From the NCBI RefSeq assembly GCF_900102035.1, contig NZ_LT629689.1, forward strand, positions 5,676,501-5,740,500: a DNA stretch of 64,000 nt. Direction: 5' to 3'. Below, in pieces: positions 1-8,195 of the stretch. Source of the DNA: Pseudomonas extremaustralis. Its GTDB lineage: Bacteria; Pseudomonadota; Gammaproteobacteria; Pseudomonadales; Pseudomonadaceae. The position numbers were made by a program, and so were the translations under genes. The notes under the pieces are model-generated. The model was not told the origin of the DNA, searched no databases, and saw only the letters and a list, made by a program, of their open reading frames with translations. Position 1 is the stretch's first letter. Each line of letters starts with the position of its first letter.

Positions 1-770
1 AGCAATATCAACAGATTCAAGTAGAAGCGGCTGCGGCATCCTTACGGGCTTTACAGGCTGAGTTGGATCGCGCAGTTGCTGATCACAGTCGCTATCATGC
101 TTTACTGCCAAGTGGATCGGTGTCTCGCCAGCAGGTTGATGGTATTGATGCAGACGTTAAGCGTTTGAGCGCTAATCTTGCCCAGAGGCGCGCCGAGTGG
201 ATGGCGGCGCAACAGCGGGAGAAAATGAGCAATGCGAGTATAAACAAGGCGAGAGCCAATCTTCAGGCTGCACAGTCGAGTCTGAATCTGCGCAATATAG
301 ATCTTGGCTGGACACGTATCACGTCTCCGGTTGATGGCGTCATTGGCGAGCGTCATGTGCGTCCTGGTATGTATGTGCGCACCGGAACGCTGATCGCCGA
401 TGTAGTTCCGCTGCCACATGTTTGGGTGGTCGCAAATTTTAGGGAAAGCGAGATAACGCATATACGCCCAGGACAGCGCGTTACTATTTTGGTTGACAGT
501 CTGCCTGGCCAAGCATTCGAAGGTAAGGTTGACAGTCTTCAGCCTGCCAGCGGGGCGCAGTTTGCTTTGCTTCCAGCCGACAATGCGACAGGTAATTTCA
601 CTAAGGTAGTTCAGCGTTTTCCGGTGAAGATCACACTTGACCCGAGTCAGGATTCGCAGTCCTCTCTGCTCCCGGGTATGTCCGTTACTACGACCATTCA
701 CACATCAACCGGACTGAGTTCAGGAAATTTTATTGATTGGTTAACCGGCTGGCTGCGAGGGCGGGTGTGA
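1..770 (+). CDS. HlyD/EmrA-family periplasmic adaptor (5' partial)
   Basis: The frame is already open at base 3, so the start lies outside the window. The visible part has a long Gln/Ala/Arg-rich coiled-coil hairpin, then a lipoyl/barrel-sandwich half (DLGWTRITSPVDGVIGERHV), then beta-barrel sequence with VVANFRESEITHIRPGQRV, all typical of EmrA/HlyD membrane fusion proteins. Such adaptors bridge an inner-membrane exporter to an outer-membrane channel. It overlaps the next gene by 4 bases (GTGA at 767-770), so the two are translationally coupled. Identity as an EmrA-type adaptor is well supported; the substrate is unknown. Confidence 0.9.
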   Translation, partial: QYQQIQVEAAAASLRALQAELDRAVADHSRYHALLPSGSVSRQQVDGIDADVKRLSANLAQRRAEWMAAQQREKMSNASINKARANLQAAQSSLNLRNIDLGWTRITSPVDGVIGERHVRPGMYVRTGTLIADVVPLPHVWVVANFRESEITHIRPGQRVTILVDSLPGQAFEGKVDSLQPASGAQFALLPADNATGNFTKVVQRFPVKITLDPSQDSQSSLLPGMSVTTTIHTSTGLSSGNFIDWLTGWLRGRV

Positions 771-2407
771 GTGACTCTTTAGGCCCTGCCGTATCAGAAG
801 TGAATAGTCGGCTGAAGTCGCGACTTTTTCCCGGATCTTTGATTCGATGGGATCGTCGGCGTTTTTCGGCCTGCGTGGCCGCTATTGCTGCAGCCTGGAT
901 GACCGTGCTCGGTGCCCGATACGTTGTGCTGGGATTTGCCGATGTACGGGGTGGTTTAGGCCTGGGGGTTGACGAAGGTACTTTGCTTTCTTCAGCTTAT
1001 GCCGCTGGAGATGTCGTCGGCGTGGTGATTGGCTGCTGGTTGGCAACTGCGTTATCACTTCGACGGGTGTTGTTAGGGGCAACGTTGCTCTTTATGGCTA
1101 CCTCGGTATTAATGGCGTTCAGCCCTCCTTATGCTGCTCAGGTCATCGTTCGCTTTGCACAGGGTATGGCCGGCGGGGTCCTATTACCGATGGCGATAGT
1201 TGCGCTATTGCGAACTCTACCGGCTAGGCATCGTGCTCTTGCTTTGGCACTGTATACCTCCGCCTCGACTCTGGCCCCGCAGTTGGCCGCTGCAATCACA
1301 GGCTGGCTGCTCGACCACTGGGGATGGCGCGCACTGTTTCTCGCAAACCTACTGCCTGGCATATTCGCATTGATCGCGGGTTTCTATGGTCTGCCGCGCG
1401 AAAGACTGCGTTTGCGGCCTTTGCTTCATATGGATCGGTTTGGAATGCTCCTGTTCGTTGGCGGGCTTGGCATGCTCGCCTGTGCTTTCGATCAGGGTAA
1501 TCGGCTTGATTGGTTACAGGCAACCCCAATTAGAGTGTTGCTATTCGCCGGTACGGTTGCCATATGCGGATTTATATATCACGTGGTCAGAGTGAGGCAT
1601 GATCGCCTGCTAAATGTAGAACTGCTGTCGAGACGCAATATAGTACTGGGCATTTTGGGAATTTTGCCTTTCAGTGTCGCCGTGACAGGTTGCAGCTATG
1701 TGATTCCCCAATTCCTTATACAGATACACAGCTATCATCCGCGCGAATTGGGAGCGGTACTGTGGGATGCAGGCTGGCCGCAATTGATTAGTTTTGCGGG
1801 CGCGGTAGTGTGCTTGGATAGGAAATGGTTGGGAGGTCCCCGTCGTTTACTTGTATTGGGGGGCGTATTGGTCGCCACGGGTGCTCTGCATGACAGCTTG
1901 AACATCGACGGCTCATGGGAGGGCGGTGAGTTGCGCATTGGGCAGATATTGCAGGGCTTAGGGCTGCCCCTGATCTTGTTGCCACTGCTGTATTTGTATG
2001 TTGGCGATCTTTTGCCGCGCGAGGGATTGCATGCTGCTATGGCATTCAATGTTATGCGCAGTATCTGCGGTACGGCGGGTTTGGCTTGGGTTAGCACTTT
2101 GGATCGAGTACGTGAGCAAACCCGATCTAATGTACTTATGGATCATGTGAGCACATCCTCGGCCGCTGTTTCAGCGAGGCTGGATGCCCTTATCTCGGCA
2201 GTCAGTATGCGGTCCAGCGGCAGTGATCAGGCGACGGAACAGGCATTGCATCTACTAGCTAGTAATGTGCGGCTTCAATCTCAGATTTTGGCGCATGCCG
2301 ATACCTTGGCAGCGATCGCTGTGGTTACATTAATAGGTGCAGTGTTGGCGGCATTTATGATGCCCTACGGATCGGGACATCCCAGTTCTAATGTCCGCCA
2401 CGCTTGA
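767..2407 (+). CDS. MFS drug transporter, DHA2 (EmrB-like) family
   Basis: A 546-residue hydrophobic protein with about 14 membrane segments. It has the DHA2 pattern: YVVLGFADVRGGLGLGVDEG in the first helix pair, then IVRFAQGMAGGVLLPMAIVAL and GWLLDHWGWRALFLANLLPG. A GTG start at 767 overlaps the stop of the adaptor gene (GTGA), which is more convincing than the upstream in-frame TTG at 737. Together with the adaptor it should form an EmrAB-type proton-driven efflux pump. No outer-membrane partner is visible. The substrate is not deducible. Confidence 0.88.
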   Translation: MSDSLGPAVSEVNSRLKSRLFPGSLIRWDRRRFSACVAAIAAAWMTVLGARYVVLGFADVRGGLGLGVDEGTLLSSAYAAGDVVGVVIGCWLATALSLRRVLLGATLLFMATSVLMAFSPPYAAQVIVRFAQGMAGGVLLPMAIVALLRTLPARHRALALALYTSASTLAPQLAAAITGWLLDHWGWRALFLANLLPGIFALIAGFYGLPRERLRLRPLLHMDRFGMLLFVGGLGMLACAFDQGNRLDWLQATPIRVLLFAGTVAICGFIYHVVRVRHDRLLNVELLSRRNIVLGILGILPFSVAVTGCSYVIPQFLIQIHSYHPRELGAVLWDAGWPQLISFAGAVVCLDRKWLGGPRRLLVLGGVLVATGALHDSLNIDGSWEGGELRIGQILQGLGLPLILLPLLYLYVGDLLPREGLHAAMAFNVMRSICGTAGLAWVSTLDRVREQTRSNVLMDHVSTSSAAVSARLDALISAVSMRSSGSDQATEQALHLLASNVRLQSQILAHADTLAAIAVVTLIGAVLAAFMMPYGSGHPSSNVRHA

Positions 2408-2478
2408 GTACCATCTTATTAGCACTCCCGCCAGAGTGTATGATATTTAATGGTATCCATACTCAAAGGACTTCATTG

Positions 2479-2803
2479 ATGTTGAGTCTGAATAATGCCC
2501 TTTAGTCTATTGCGACGGCGCAATTTAAGACTGAGCGAATCAGTCAGCCGATGAGGATTGCGGTGGAGGACGCTGGAGGGGATTTAATCGCGCATATCCG
2601 GATTGGTGAGTTCGGTATTAGCCCTTTAGATCTGGCTCGATATATTCAGTCAGACGGACTGCTCTTCGCTATAAATAGTTCGCACGGGGAGGGGGGCAGT
2701 TGCGATATATTCTTGGCGAATACAGTTGCTTTGCGACGGTACTGTTATAGGAGCCGTCGGAGTGATTGGCGGTGCGCGTGAGCGGGACGATTTAATCGTG
2801 TGA
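2479..2803 (+). pseudogene. Decayed GlcG/HbpS (DUF336 heme-binding-like) gene
   Basis: Reading from the ATG at 2479 gives MLSLNNAL, then an in-frame TAG at 2503-2505, then SIATAQFKTERISQPMRIAV and EDAGGDLIAHIRIGEFG, the usual N-terminal half of GlcG/HbpS proteins. Near 2728-2734 the frame slips: the following frame continues as CDGTVIGAVGVIGGARERDD and stops at 2801-2803. At least one nonsense codon and one frameshift make this a pseudogene. DUF336 genes often lie near oxidoreductases, which fits the neighbourhood. Family recognition is from the conserved VEDAGGDLIAH and GAVGVIGG stretches. Confidence 0.7.
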
Positions 2804-2819
2804 GCTGGCGTCGCAACTT

Positions 2820-3533
2820 TTAGTTAGCTCCGTCGCGCGTCAATGCCTGCATGGCAGCAGGTGCTCCATGCAGGAAGCGAATGATAGATATTTCGATAAA
2901 GCGATCCAGATCTTCCGGAACTGTCATGTCATATACCCAGCGACGTTGGGCAAGATAAAATAATTCACCATGTAATCCCCATGCAACTTCAAGCTCAGCC
3001 GACGATAAGGTCTCACCGGGCGGCTTTTCGCAGGAAAGCTCACGTAATTCCATCGCCACTGGTTCGATCACTTTGGTCTGGATTAGGGAAAGATAACGTT
3101 GACTGATGTCGACGCCCTTGAGTCCTGCAAAAATAAAAATCCTAACCCAGTCATATCGAAAGATCGCAGGCAAATATGCCTTGTAAAAGTCGATTAATCG
3201 CGCTTCCAAGGTCTTTCCAGGCTGCTTTAGCATTGCCTCCCATTCAGGTTGCCAGCGGCTAAGGTAGACCTCTTGGTACACTCTATCTATCAACGCCTCT
3301 TTCGTTGCGAAATAACGAAACAGGTTCTGGTGTGTGATTCCAAGGCGTTCGGCTAACTCGCGTAGGGTACCTTCGAATCCGACCTCGGCGAAAAAGCGTA
3401 CCGCCTCTTCAATAATCTCCCTCTCACGCTCTTGGGGGGGCATGCGTTTGCGTTTGTTTGGCGTTGGCCTCGAGGAGTCGTCGATCGTCTCGGTGGGGGC
3501 ACATTTGCGTTTCGATTGTGGTGATCTGATCAT
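2820..3533 (-). CDS. TetR/AcrR-family transcriptional regulator
   Basis: A 237-residue repressor with a Lys/Arg-rich N-terminal tail and an HTH at about residues 52-76 (GFEGTLRELAERLGITHQNL then FRYFATKEAL), followed by a helical ligand domain. The frame is open farther upstream to 3668, but that extension covers the operator region; the ATG at 3533 is chosen. Its divergent neighbour is the CMD-like gene at 3734. The space between holds two TTAC...GTAA palindromes over a good promoter, which it probably represses. It might also control the efflux pair on its other side. The inducer is unknown. Confidence 0.85.
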   Translation of the reverse strand: MIRSPQSKRKCAPTETIDDSSRPTPNKRKRMPPQEREREIIEEAVRFFAEVGFEGTLRELAERLGITHQNLFRYFATKEALIDRVYQEVYLSRWQPEWEAMLKQPGKTLEARLIDFYKAYLPAIFRYDWVRIFIFAGLKGVDISQRYLSLIQTKVIEPVAMELRELSCEKPPGETLSSAELEVAWGLHGELFYLAQRRWVYDMTVPEDLDRFIEISIIRFLHGAPAAMQALTRDGAN

Positions 3534-3613
3534 GCTTTCAGCATAACGATAGACAATCGCTTGGTAAACAAGGTGGGACGCTTTGCAGTGAAATGTCGCA
3601 CCACGCTCACTAA

Positions 3614-3627
3614 TTACTGATTGGTAA
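3614..3627. promoter_or_regulatory. Candidate TetR operator 1
   Basis: TTACTGATTGGTAA is an imperfect palindrome lying just upstream of the -35 box at 3635. A related half site TTGGTAAAC lies at 3561-3569. Assignment to the divergent TetR is inferred from position and symmetry. Confidence 0.5.
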
Positions 3628-3634
3628 ATAACTG

Positions 3635-3662
3635 TTGATCGGTTGATTTTTTGCCCTATAAT
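3635..3662 (+). promoter_or_regulatory. Sigma70-type promoter of the CMD-like gene
   Basis: TTGATC at 3635-3640 and a perfect TATAAT at 3657-3662 are separated by 16 bases, about 70 bases before the ATG at 3734. The downstream palindrome begins inside the -10 box, as expected for a repressed promoter. Confidence 0.55.
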
Positions 3663-3675
3663 TACCATCCGGTAA
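3662..3675. promoter_or_regulatory. Candidate TetR operator 2
   Basis: TTACCATCCGGTAA has five-base arms TTACC/GGTAA and overlaps the end of the -10 box and the probable transcription start of the CMD-like gene. It resembles the element at 3614-3627. Confidence 0.5.
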
Positions 3676-3733
3676 TTATTCGCGTTGAGGACAAACTGAA
3701 GCGCATTTCAAATCAATTAGGAGGATTTCTGTA

Positions 3734-4141
3734 ATGGCTAAAGCCCCCGAAACTGTATCAGTCAACGATCAGCGTTTCCTTGCTGGCCAGGCGGCGTTTG
3801 AGGAGATCACTGGGCTGCGTTCTAGTGAATTCTTGGACGGGCTAAAGGACCTTGCTCCTGCTATAGGCCGATTTGTTATGGAGTGGGAATTTGCCGATGT
3901 CTATGGGCAGAGTTCGTTAGATCTGCGTACCAGAGAACTCATTATGGTAGCTGGATGTGTTGCGCTAGGAGCAACTGCTGCTCCCATTCTGAAACTGCGA
4001 ATTGGCTCAGCCTTGCGTGCCGGTGTTTCGCGTCAGGAAATTATTGACACAATTATCCAAATAGGTATAGCTGCCGGAGTTCCTGCTGCACTAGCGGCGA
4101 TTCAGTCTGCTGGAGAAGTATTTGCAGTGCTCGATGCTTAA
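3734..4141 (+). CDS. Carboxymuconolactone decarboxylase (CMD/AhpD-like) family protein
   Basis: A 135-residue all-helical protein with the CMD signature LDLRTRELIMVAGCVALGAT, then LKLRIGSALRAGVSRQEIID and TIIQIGIAAGVPAALAAI. A strong AGGAGG at 3720-3725 precedes the ATG. Members are gamma-carboxymuconolactone decarboxylases or AhpD-like peroxidase partners. Here a single Cys (GCVALG) is present and the AhpD CxxC pair is absent, so a peroxidase role is unlikely. It stands alone under a TetR-flanked promoter. The precise reaction is not known. Confidence 0.85.
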   Translation: MAKAPETVSVNDQRFLAGQAAFEEITGLRSSEFLDGLKDLAPAIGRFVMEWEFADVYGQSSLDLRTRELIMVAGCVALGATAAPILKLRIGSALRAGVSRQEIIDTIIQIGIAAGVPAALAAIQSAGEVFAVLDA

Positions 4142-4326
4142 AGTGTTATCTGTTGCTTTTTTAGTAGGGAGCTCGAGAATAAAAAAAGGCTCTGCGATGT
4201 TTGGAAGGCCCGGCTAGGGGTGGTCTGAGGTAGCCATATTTTTTTGTAAAATTCGGCTGCCTCCAATTTTGAAAGTGCCGATTTGATCCAAAACGCTCAG
4301 ATCACTCACTCATTCCTATCTTTATT

Positions 4327-4353
4327 AGCCGCCGTGAGAGCCTCACGGCGGCT
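4327..4353. terminator. 12-bp perfect hairpin, possible terminator
   Basis: AGCCGCCGTGAG at 4327-4338 pairs perfectly with CTCACGGCGGCT at 4342-4353 across a 3-base loop. There is no clear T tract on either side, so terminator function is uncertain. It lies 190 bases after the CMD-like gene. Confidence 0.4.
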
Positions 4354-4521
4354 ATTCCCTATATTACAGGCACACCTCTCCTGTATCGCTCGCTAAATGT
4401 CGGAATGCCATCCACAGATTCGACATTGCAAATCGCGTCGCCAGATGTGCCGTGTCCTTTGCCAGGCTAGGGAAGCGTGTTTTCACAAAACTGAACTGGC
4501 TATTGATCATTGGAAAGGGTG

Positions 4522-4725
4522 TTAGAACTTATTCAACATTACTTTACCGGTCGCTTCTGTAGGCTCGTTATATACGTCGCTCTGAATCGCATGCCTACCT
4601 GCAGTGGGTGTCGATGCGACTTCAGTGGGGATACTACTGCCAAGCTTATCCACTGCTACTGGGGCACAAAAACATAAATCTTTCTTGGGTCATTTTTCAA
4701 TAAGCTCCAACATGTAAGCCTGTGC
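4522..4725 (-). pseudogene. Possible remnant of an oxidoreductase C-terminus
   Basis: On the minus strand one frame reads AQAYMLELIEK, a TGA, then PKKDLCFCAPVAVDKLGSS and onward to EATGKVMLNKF and a TAA at 4522-4524. The ending GKVML resembles the last strand of MDR-type reductases, which usually finish with GKVVL. It is interrupted and has no N-terminal part. The family guess is weak. Confidence 0.22.
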
Positions 4726-4952
4726 TTGCTATTGTGTAGCTGCGAAGCGACGCCCGGTCTGGCTCTGACGTAACAGCCGTATTCATCGTTAGCCGAGTAA
4801 ATTTTTAAGCCCGGTTACTGACAAGCTTTTAAGCAGGTTGATCATCACTCCAGTGTTCCGTCACTTGAAGGATGTCAGCTTTGGTGGTCTTAGCTTCATG
4901 ATGGTGAGAGCCATGGCAGTTTGAGAGTCTGCCACAGCTATTTGTTAAAAAG

Positions 4953-5582
4953 CTAAACTCGCTTCGCGTCTATATTCAGCGCTAGCTTGTAACTTTTCTG
5001 GTTTTCAAGGTTTTTAATGTAGTTTTCAATATGTGGAAATTCGCTCTTGGATTTGAGCAGGTTGAGCGCGCCTTTTACCACAAATCCTAGCATGAAGTCT
5101 GCTCCTGTGAGTCTCTCCTCGATTAAAAACTTTTTGTTATTCAAGTGGTTGTTTAGATAGGAAAAAACTTTATTGAATTCAGCTTCGGCGTAGTTGTTAA
5201 GGAATTTTAGTTCGGTTCCAGATTGTGTTTCAAACTCATTAAATATTTTCAGTAAGAACGGAAGCATTGCCGAGCTTTCTGAGAAATGGATCCATTGTAA
5301 GTAGTCAAGGTATTCTGCAGAGCTTTCTGTTGGTGCTAAATGAGGTGCAAATTTTTTTATCAGGATTTCTGCGATCGCGCCTGACTCCGCAATTATTTTT
5401 CCATCAAGCTCGATAACTGGAGATTTGCCTAGGGGGTGAATGCCCCTCAGTGTCTCGGGGGCTAGATGTGTTTTTTTATCACGCTGATACCGAATAATTT
5501 CATATGGTTGGCCTATTTCTTCCAGCAGCCACAGAATACGAAACGACCTGGAGTCATTGAGGTGGTGAAGTTTTATCATCAT
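4953..5582 (-). CDS. Glutathione S-transferase
   Basis: A 209-residue GST. The N-terminal thioredoxin-like half begins MMIKLHHLNDSRSFRILWLL, with LGKSPVIELDG and the glutathione-binding pair ES in GKIIAESGAIAEIL. A helical C-terminal half carries LTGADFMLGFVV. The ATG at 5582 follows AGAAGG-like sequence; upstream open frame to 5819 is not GST-like and is excluded. It conjugates glutathione to electrophiles in the cytoplasm, fitting the neighbouring detoxification genes. Codon use is notably AT-rich compared with the genes around it, suggesting separate acquisition. A variant NemR-like site lies about 110 bases upstream. Confidence 0.88.
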   Translation of the reverse strand: MMIKLHHLNDSRSFRILWLLEEIGQPYEIIRYQRDKKTHLAPETLRGIHPLGKSPVIELDGKIIAESGAIAEILIKKFAPHLAPTESSAEYLDYLQWIHFSESSAMLPFLLKIFNEFETQSGTELKFLNNYAEAEFNKVFSYLNNHLNNKKFLIEERLTGADFMLGFVVKGALNLLKSKSEFPHIENYIKNLENQKSYKLALNIDAKRV

Positions 5583-5692
5583 TTTTACGCCTTCTGAGTG
5601 ATCTCGGTAAGGGAAATGTGCATTGTCTGAGGCTATCGATAGGTAATTTGCGGACTCGCAACGAGTAGGCAAGAAATTGTATCTGTCAATAT

Positions 5693-5707
5693 GCGACCAG
5701 TCTACTA
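5693..5707. promoter_or_regulatory. Weak variant of the NemR-like operator
   Basis: The reverse complement reads TAGTAGACTGGTCGC. It shares the GACTGGTC core with the four better sites at 5951, 6634, 23790 and 24458, but its right end is degenerate. It lies upstream of the minus-strand GST gene. Confidence 0.35.
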
Positions 5708-5950
5708 TTCTGGTGGGCTGAATGCTCCGATAGCACTTACGGTCCGCTCCGAGTCCTTTGAGATCTGCATCTCGATGCTTGTCTTCTAGCGAGAGAGGAG
5801 TGCGCCCACAGAAATCCAAGGAGCTTTGGGAGGCTTAGGATTGGTTCTTTGCGTGTACTGCGGCGCTATGAGGATGCCGAGCGTGGGTTGGTGTTTAGAC
5901 CTGCGGCGGCCATCAACAATTGCTACAATCTCTGGAGCAAAAAACTCACA

Positions 5951-5965
5951 TAGACGACTGGTCTA
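5951..5965. promoter_or_regulatory. NemR-like operator (autoregulatory site)
   Basis: TAGACGACTGGTCTA has perfect TAGAC/GTCTA arms and lies 20 bases before the ATG of the TetR gene at 5986. The identical 15-mer occurs in inverted orientation at 24458-24472, before the second NemR-like gene. Confidence 0.7.
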
Positions 5966-5985
5966 TTTTATGGTAGCTTGCACTG

Positions 5986-6579
5986 ATGAAACCACGTTAC
6001 GATGATACGCGCCAACATTTGCTCGATACGGGTCACCGAATGATGGTGGTTAAGGGGTTCACGGGTGTTGGGCTTAACGAGATTCTGCAAGCCGCAAGTG
6101 TGCCAAAAGGTTCGTTCTATCATTACTTCAAATCCAAGGAGCAGTACGGGCAGTGCTTGCTCGAGGATTACTTTCGCAATTATCTGGCGAACATGGATGA
6201 ACGATTTGCCGCTACCGGCAATACAGCCCGTGAGCGGCTTATGGGATATTGGCAGAAATGGCTTGAAAGCTATTGTAAGCCCTGCGATGAGCAAAAGTGT
6301 CTTGTAGTTAAACTGAGCGCTGAGGTTGCAGATCTTTCGGAGGTTATGCGCCTCACTCTCCGTGACGGAACAGATCAGATAATTGAACGTATTTCTGGCT
6401 GTCTTGAGCAGGGTCAACTAGACGGTTCTTTGCCGCAAGGTGATGCTTACCGAACGGCCTTGGCGCTATACCAGCTTTGGCTTGGTGCAAGCCTGCTGAG
6501 CAAGCTGCACCGTAACAGTCGGTCGCTAGAAAATGCCATGGCTACTACTCTGATGATGCTGGTCCCTGAGGAGGCGTGA
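5986..6579 (+). CDS. TetR-family regulator, NemR-like
   Basis: A 197-residue repressor with an N-terminal HTH (GFTGVGLNEILQAASVPKGS, then FYHYFKSKEQ) at residues 24-53. It has a conserved block EQKCLVVKLSAEVADLSEVM with Cys105, close to where E. coli NemR carries its reactive Cys106. NemR senses electrophiles, hypochlorite and methylglyoxal through that Cys (established for E. coli). It is a paralogue of the split gene at 23836-24437, and both have the same operator. It probably represses itself and the reductase gene at 6699. The sensing mode here is inference. Confidence 0.85.
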   Translation: MKPRYDDTRQHLLDTGHRMMVVKGFTGVGLNEILQAASVPKGSFYHYFKSKEQYGQCLLEDYFRNYLANMDERFAATGNTARERLMGYWQKWLESYCKPCDEQKCLVVKLSAEVADLSEVMRLTLRDGTDQIIERISGCLEQGQLDGSLPQGDAYRTALALYQLWLGASLLSKLHRNSRSLENAMATTLMMLVPEEA

Positions 6580-6590
6580 TTACGAGATCG

Positions 6591-6623
6591 CCCACCCTCC
6601 CGCCTCGGTAGGGTGGCTTTTTT
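6591..6623 (+). terminator. Rho-independent terminator after the NemR-like gene
   Basis: CCACCCT at 6592-6598 pairs with AGGGTGG at 6610-6616 and is followed by CTTTTTT. It lies 12 bases after the stop of the regulator gene. Confidence 0.8.
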
Positions 6624-6633
6624 ATGTGAAAAA

Positions 6634-6648
6634 TAGCAGACTGGTCTA
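6634..6648. promoter_or_regulatory. NemR-like operator before the CurA-type reductase
   Basis: TAGCAGACTGGTCTA matches the 5951 site except for the fourth and fifth bases. It lies 50 bases before the ATG at 6699, so this reductase is a likely regulon member. Confidence 0.65.
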
Positions 6649-6698
6649 ATTTTTCCGTTGATGCGGTTGTTTTTCCCCGCCATCCAAGGAGTGTGAAG

Positions 6699-7733
6699 AT
6701 GTCTCAATCAAAGCAAATCAATCGAAGCGTTGTTCTGGCATCGCGTCCACATGGTGCGCCTGTCGAAGCGAATTTTCTTATTGAACAAGGTCCAATTCCT
6801 GAACCCGCAGAGGGGCAGGTACTTCTGCGTACTATCTATCTATCGCTAGACCCTTACATGCGTGGTCGCATGAGTGATGCGCCGTCCTATGCCCCTCCTG
6901 TCGAAGTGGGCGGAGTAATGGTGGGGGGCACTGTATGTCGTGTGGTTGCCTCAAAGCATCATGCCTATAAAGTGAATGACTGGGTGCTGTCTTTTAGTGG
7001 TTGGCAGGACTATGCGCTGTCTGATGGCAGCGACCTGACCCCTTTGGGCGATTCGCCAGCGCAGCCGTCTTATGCATTGGGCATATTTGGAATGCCAGGC
7101 TTCACCGCATACATGGGCTTACTGGATATTGGTCGGCCGCAGGCGGGTGAAACGCTGGTGGTGGCGGCTGCTACCGGGCCGGTCGGTGCGACTGTCGGGC
7201 AAATCGGCAAGATCAAGGGCTGTCACGTGGTCGGTGTGGCCGGAGGGGCGGAAAAGTGCCGGCATGCTGTCGAGGTGCTAGGTTTCGACGCCTGCCTCGA
7301 TCATCGAGCGCCGGACTTCGCCGAGCAACTGGCCAAGGCCTGCCCGTCGGGTATCGACATTTACTTCGAGAATGTCGGTGGAAAAGTCTTCGATGCTGTG
7401 CTGCCGCTGCTCAATGCCAAGGCCCGAGTGCCGGTCTGCGGAATTATTGCGCACTACAACGATACCGCTTTACCCGACGGGCCAGATCGCTCGCCTGCCT
7501 TGATGGGGGCTATTCTGCGTAAGCGTATTAAAGTCCAAGGCTTCATTATTTTTGATGATTACGCGCACCGCTACGACGAATTCTTTAACGATATGTCAAG
7601 CTGGTTTGCGCAGGGCCGGATTAAGTATCGTGAAGAATTGGTGAGTGGTCTAGAGGAGGCGCCTAAGGCCTTTATCGGCCTGCTAGAGGGGCGTAATTTT
7701 GGCAAGCTAGTGGTTCGGGTAAGTGAAGACTGA
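6699..7733 (+). CDS. NADP-dependent MDR-family reductase (CurA/leukotriene B4 dehydrogenase-like)
   Basis: A 344-residue medium-chain reductase with the CurA-type start (VVLASRPHGAPVEANFLIEQ), LSLDPYMRGRM, and a Rossmann fold with VAAATGPVGATVGQIGKIKG, then IDIYFENVGG. No zinc ligands are evident, so it belongs to the zinc-independent enal/enone reductases that use NADPH to reduce alpha,beta-unsaturated carbonyls. AGGAG at 6687-6691 favours the ATG at 6699 over the GTG at 6693. A NemR-like operator precedes it. This role fits electrophile detoxification; the in vivo substrate is unknown. Confidence 0.88.
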   Translation: MSQSKQINRSVVLASRPHGAPVEANFLIEQGPIPEPAEGQVLLRTIYLSLDPYMRGRMSDAPSYAPPVEVGGVMVGGTVCRVVASKHHAYKVNDWVLSFSGWQDYALSDGSDLTPLGDSPAQPSYALGIFGMPGFTAYMGLLDIGRPQAGETLVVAAATGPVGATVGQIGKIKGCHVVGVAGGAEKCRHAVEVLGFDACLDHRAPDFAEQLAKACPSGIDIYFENVGGKVFDAVLPLLNAKARVPVCGIIAHYNDTALPDGPDRSPALMGAILRKRIKVQGFIIFDDYAHRYDEFFNDMSSWFAQGRIKYREELVSGLEEAPKAFIGLLEGRNFGKLVVRVSED

Positions 7734-7763
7734 TTGCCTGTTGTTGGAATGACAGTGTTTTTT

Positions 7764-7805
7764 GCTCTGCCAGCTCAAGCTCCTTGCTGGTAGGGCTTTT
7801 TTATT
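7764..7805 (+). terminator. Rho-independent terminator
   Basis: GCTCTGCCAGC at 7764-7774 pairs with GCTGGTAGGGC at 7786-7796 using two G-U pairs, followed by TTTTTTATTT. It lies 31 bases after the reductase stop. Confidence 0.7.
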
Positions 7806-7852
7806 TAAAAAGATCCAGGCCACTAAGTACAAGTAATGCCTGTGGGGGGATT

Positions 7853-8095
7853 ATGCACGCACGCAGTAAGCGCTCGCATCAAATAAACGCCGCGTTCTGG
7901 CGTGTACTGGTTGGCTGCTTGGGGCTTTACCCAACGCTTTTGTTGGTGCTGAGTATATTAGCCCCGCTGACCCGTGATTTGAGTTTCCCAGTAATGGTAT
8001 TGGTGGAGGTGCTGGTATTGGTACCAATCACCCAGCTTGTCTCCTTTCCGCTGGCCGGGTGGTTGGTTGCCCGTTTAAGGCGGATTAATTCGTGA
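7853..8095 (+). CDS. Small two-helix membrane protein
   Basis: An 80-residue protein with a basic N-terminus (MHARSKRSHQINAAFWRV) and two hydrophobic segments, VLVGCLGLYPTLLLVLSIL and VMVLVEVLVLVPITQLVSF, ending in RLRR. An earlier in-frame start at 7784 falls inside the preceding terminator, and GGGGGA precedes the ATG at 7853. The segment resembles the C-terminal membrane anchor of some antibiotic-biosynthesis-monooxygenase-like proteins, but no enzyme domain is present. Function unknown. Confidence 0.55.
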   Translation: MHARSKRSHQINAAFWRVLVGCLGLYPTLLLVLSILAPLTRDLSFPVMVLVEVLVLVPITQLVSFPLAGWLVARLRRINS

Positions 8096-8195
8096 ACGTA
8101 TGAGGCTGTTTTGGCCTGTTTCCCATACCGCACCCACATGATTAAAGCGATAACTAAGGTTGTCAGCATTAAAAATACTAGTATGAGGAATGAAG

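Larger units (their letters stand above)
4142..4952. other. Gene-poor spacer with a hairpin and coding remnants
   Basis: No intact gene is visible in these 811 bases. They contain a strong hairpin at 4327-4353 and a minus-strand coding remnant at 4522-4725. The rest has frequent stops in all frames and may be debris from past insertions. Confidence 0.5.

Noticed and set aside
5583..5819. N-terminal extension of the GST frame
   Set aside because: The sequence before the ATG at 5582 does not resemble GST and contains an operator-like element; the family start with a ribosome site is at 5582.
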